Source: Aurantiochytrium sp. KH105 | Taxonomy: Eukaryota; Sar; Bigyra; Thraustochytrida; Thraustochytriidae | NCBI GenBank assembly: GCA_003116975.1 | Contig: BGKB01000166.1 | Span: 100,607 to 164,606 of the forward strand | Direction of reading: 5' to 3' | Length of the DNA stretch: 64,000 nucleotides | Shown: in pieces, positions 63,683 through 64,000 of the stretch | Position numbering within the stretch: the first letter of the stretch is position 1 | How the letters are laid out: every line of letters starts with the position of its first letter | The notes under the pieces: model-generated | Database searches by the model: none | Told to the model about the DNA's origin: nothing | Seen by the model: the letters and a program-made list of their open reading frames with translations, nothing else | Translations under genes and position numbers: made by a program

Positions 63683-64000
63683 GCTCGCTCGCCCTCTCTC
63701 CTCGCCTCGCACCTTCGCCTCGCAGCTCCTTCGCGATCCGGGTTTGCCTCGCAGCTCCTTCGCGTCCAGGTTGCAGGTTTGCCTTGCTCCGCGTCCCTTC
63801 TCCCGCGCCGTATGCCCCTCGCCGCGCTGGATCTCGGCCCTCTTCGCACGGCTGATCTGCTCGACCTATTTGCCGGGATCGCAGCGCTAGGACCCCCTAG
63901 CCCCCACCTACCCGCCTCGTACCACCGGAACGCAAGCGCGACTGTGGGGGCCCCTATGCACACCCTTGACGGTACGGTACGGTACGGTACGGTACGGTAC
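63683..64000. other. Upstream region of the PARP gene, ending in (GGTAC)n
   Basis: 318 bases. An 18-base block cctcgcagctccttcgcg occurs at 63718 and 63747. 63971-64000 is exactly six GGTAC units running into the window edge, so its full length is unknown. No gene seen. Confidence 0.7.

Noticed and set aside
63971-64000. GGTAC array as a telomere
   Set aside because: It is only 30 bases in view, lies upstream of a gene, and does not resemble TTAGGG-type telomere units.
1-64000. CRISPR arrays, bacterial operons or prophage
   Set aside because: No spaced direct repeats, no Shine-Dalgarno-linked gene runs; spliceosomal introns and gene content are eukaryotic.

Overview
This is a window of an intron-poor, GC-rich, compact eukaryotic nuclear genome. 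Genes lie on both strands, mostly as single long exons. Only two genes show clear spliceosomal introns (GT...AG, about 180-220 bases). The gene set is eukaryotic core: SRP54, MLH1, transportin, Tousled-like kinase, CK2 regulatory subunit, a VPS9 Rab5 activator and an ER thioredoxin-fold protein. With it come protist-style proteins: a LRR-Roc-COR-TIR protein, an ankyrin-WGR-PARP giant, and a stand-alone DAPA aminotransferase. I infer a heterotrophic protist, and a labyrinthulomycete/thraustochytrid (stramenopile) fits best. That assignment is an inference from gene style and composition, not from a marker gene.

Layout. 1-6.6 kb: 3' end of a GMC/choline-dehydrogenase-type oxidoreductase, then a head-to-head pair made of a large coiled-coil/ankyrin protein (minus) and an RPxSA-motif protein (plus). 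6.6-8.1 kb: a duplicated ~90-base intergenic block and an ER thioredoxin protein whose intron cuts the CGHC active-site codons. 8.6-13.4 kb: SRP54 and MLH1, convergent. 14.3-18.4 kb: a divergent succinyl-CoA-ligase-beta-like protein and a five-TM membrane protein, head to head. 18.6-22.4 kb: a three-copy ~108-base repeat, then the LRR-Roc-COR-TIR gene. Its two introns carry almost the same sequence and end in (TTTC)n. 22.7-30.4 kb: mitochondrial-type BioA, a lipidated EF-hand protein, and a coiled-coil protein with AIR9-like domains. 30.4-33.1 kb: the largest stretch with no convincing gene.

33.1-48.3 kb: a protein with tandem TQT (dynein light chain LC8) motifs, a VPS9-domain protein, transportin, a small SANT/Myb-like protein, two unrecognised minus-strand proteins, a 935-residue coiled-coil protein, and a PrpF-family isomerase only 106 bases downstream of it. 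48.5-63.7 kb: three minus-strand genes in a row: a Tousled-like kinase with a canonical PIP box, CK2 beta, and a 3,057-residue ANK-WGR-PARP with an intact H-Y-E triad.

How the genes relate. There is no operon logic; neighbours share bidirectional promoters or 3' ends. The right-hand third concentrates chromatin and DNA-damage functions (TLK, CK2 beta, PARP), with MLH1 further left, but this may be chance. The strongest candidates for something new are the LRR-Roc-COR-TIR gene with its duplicated exon-intron cassette, and the ANK-WGR-PARP. Many apparent start codons of long reading frames are GTG or TTG; I moved starts to the first plausible ATG.
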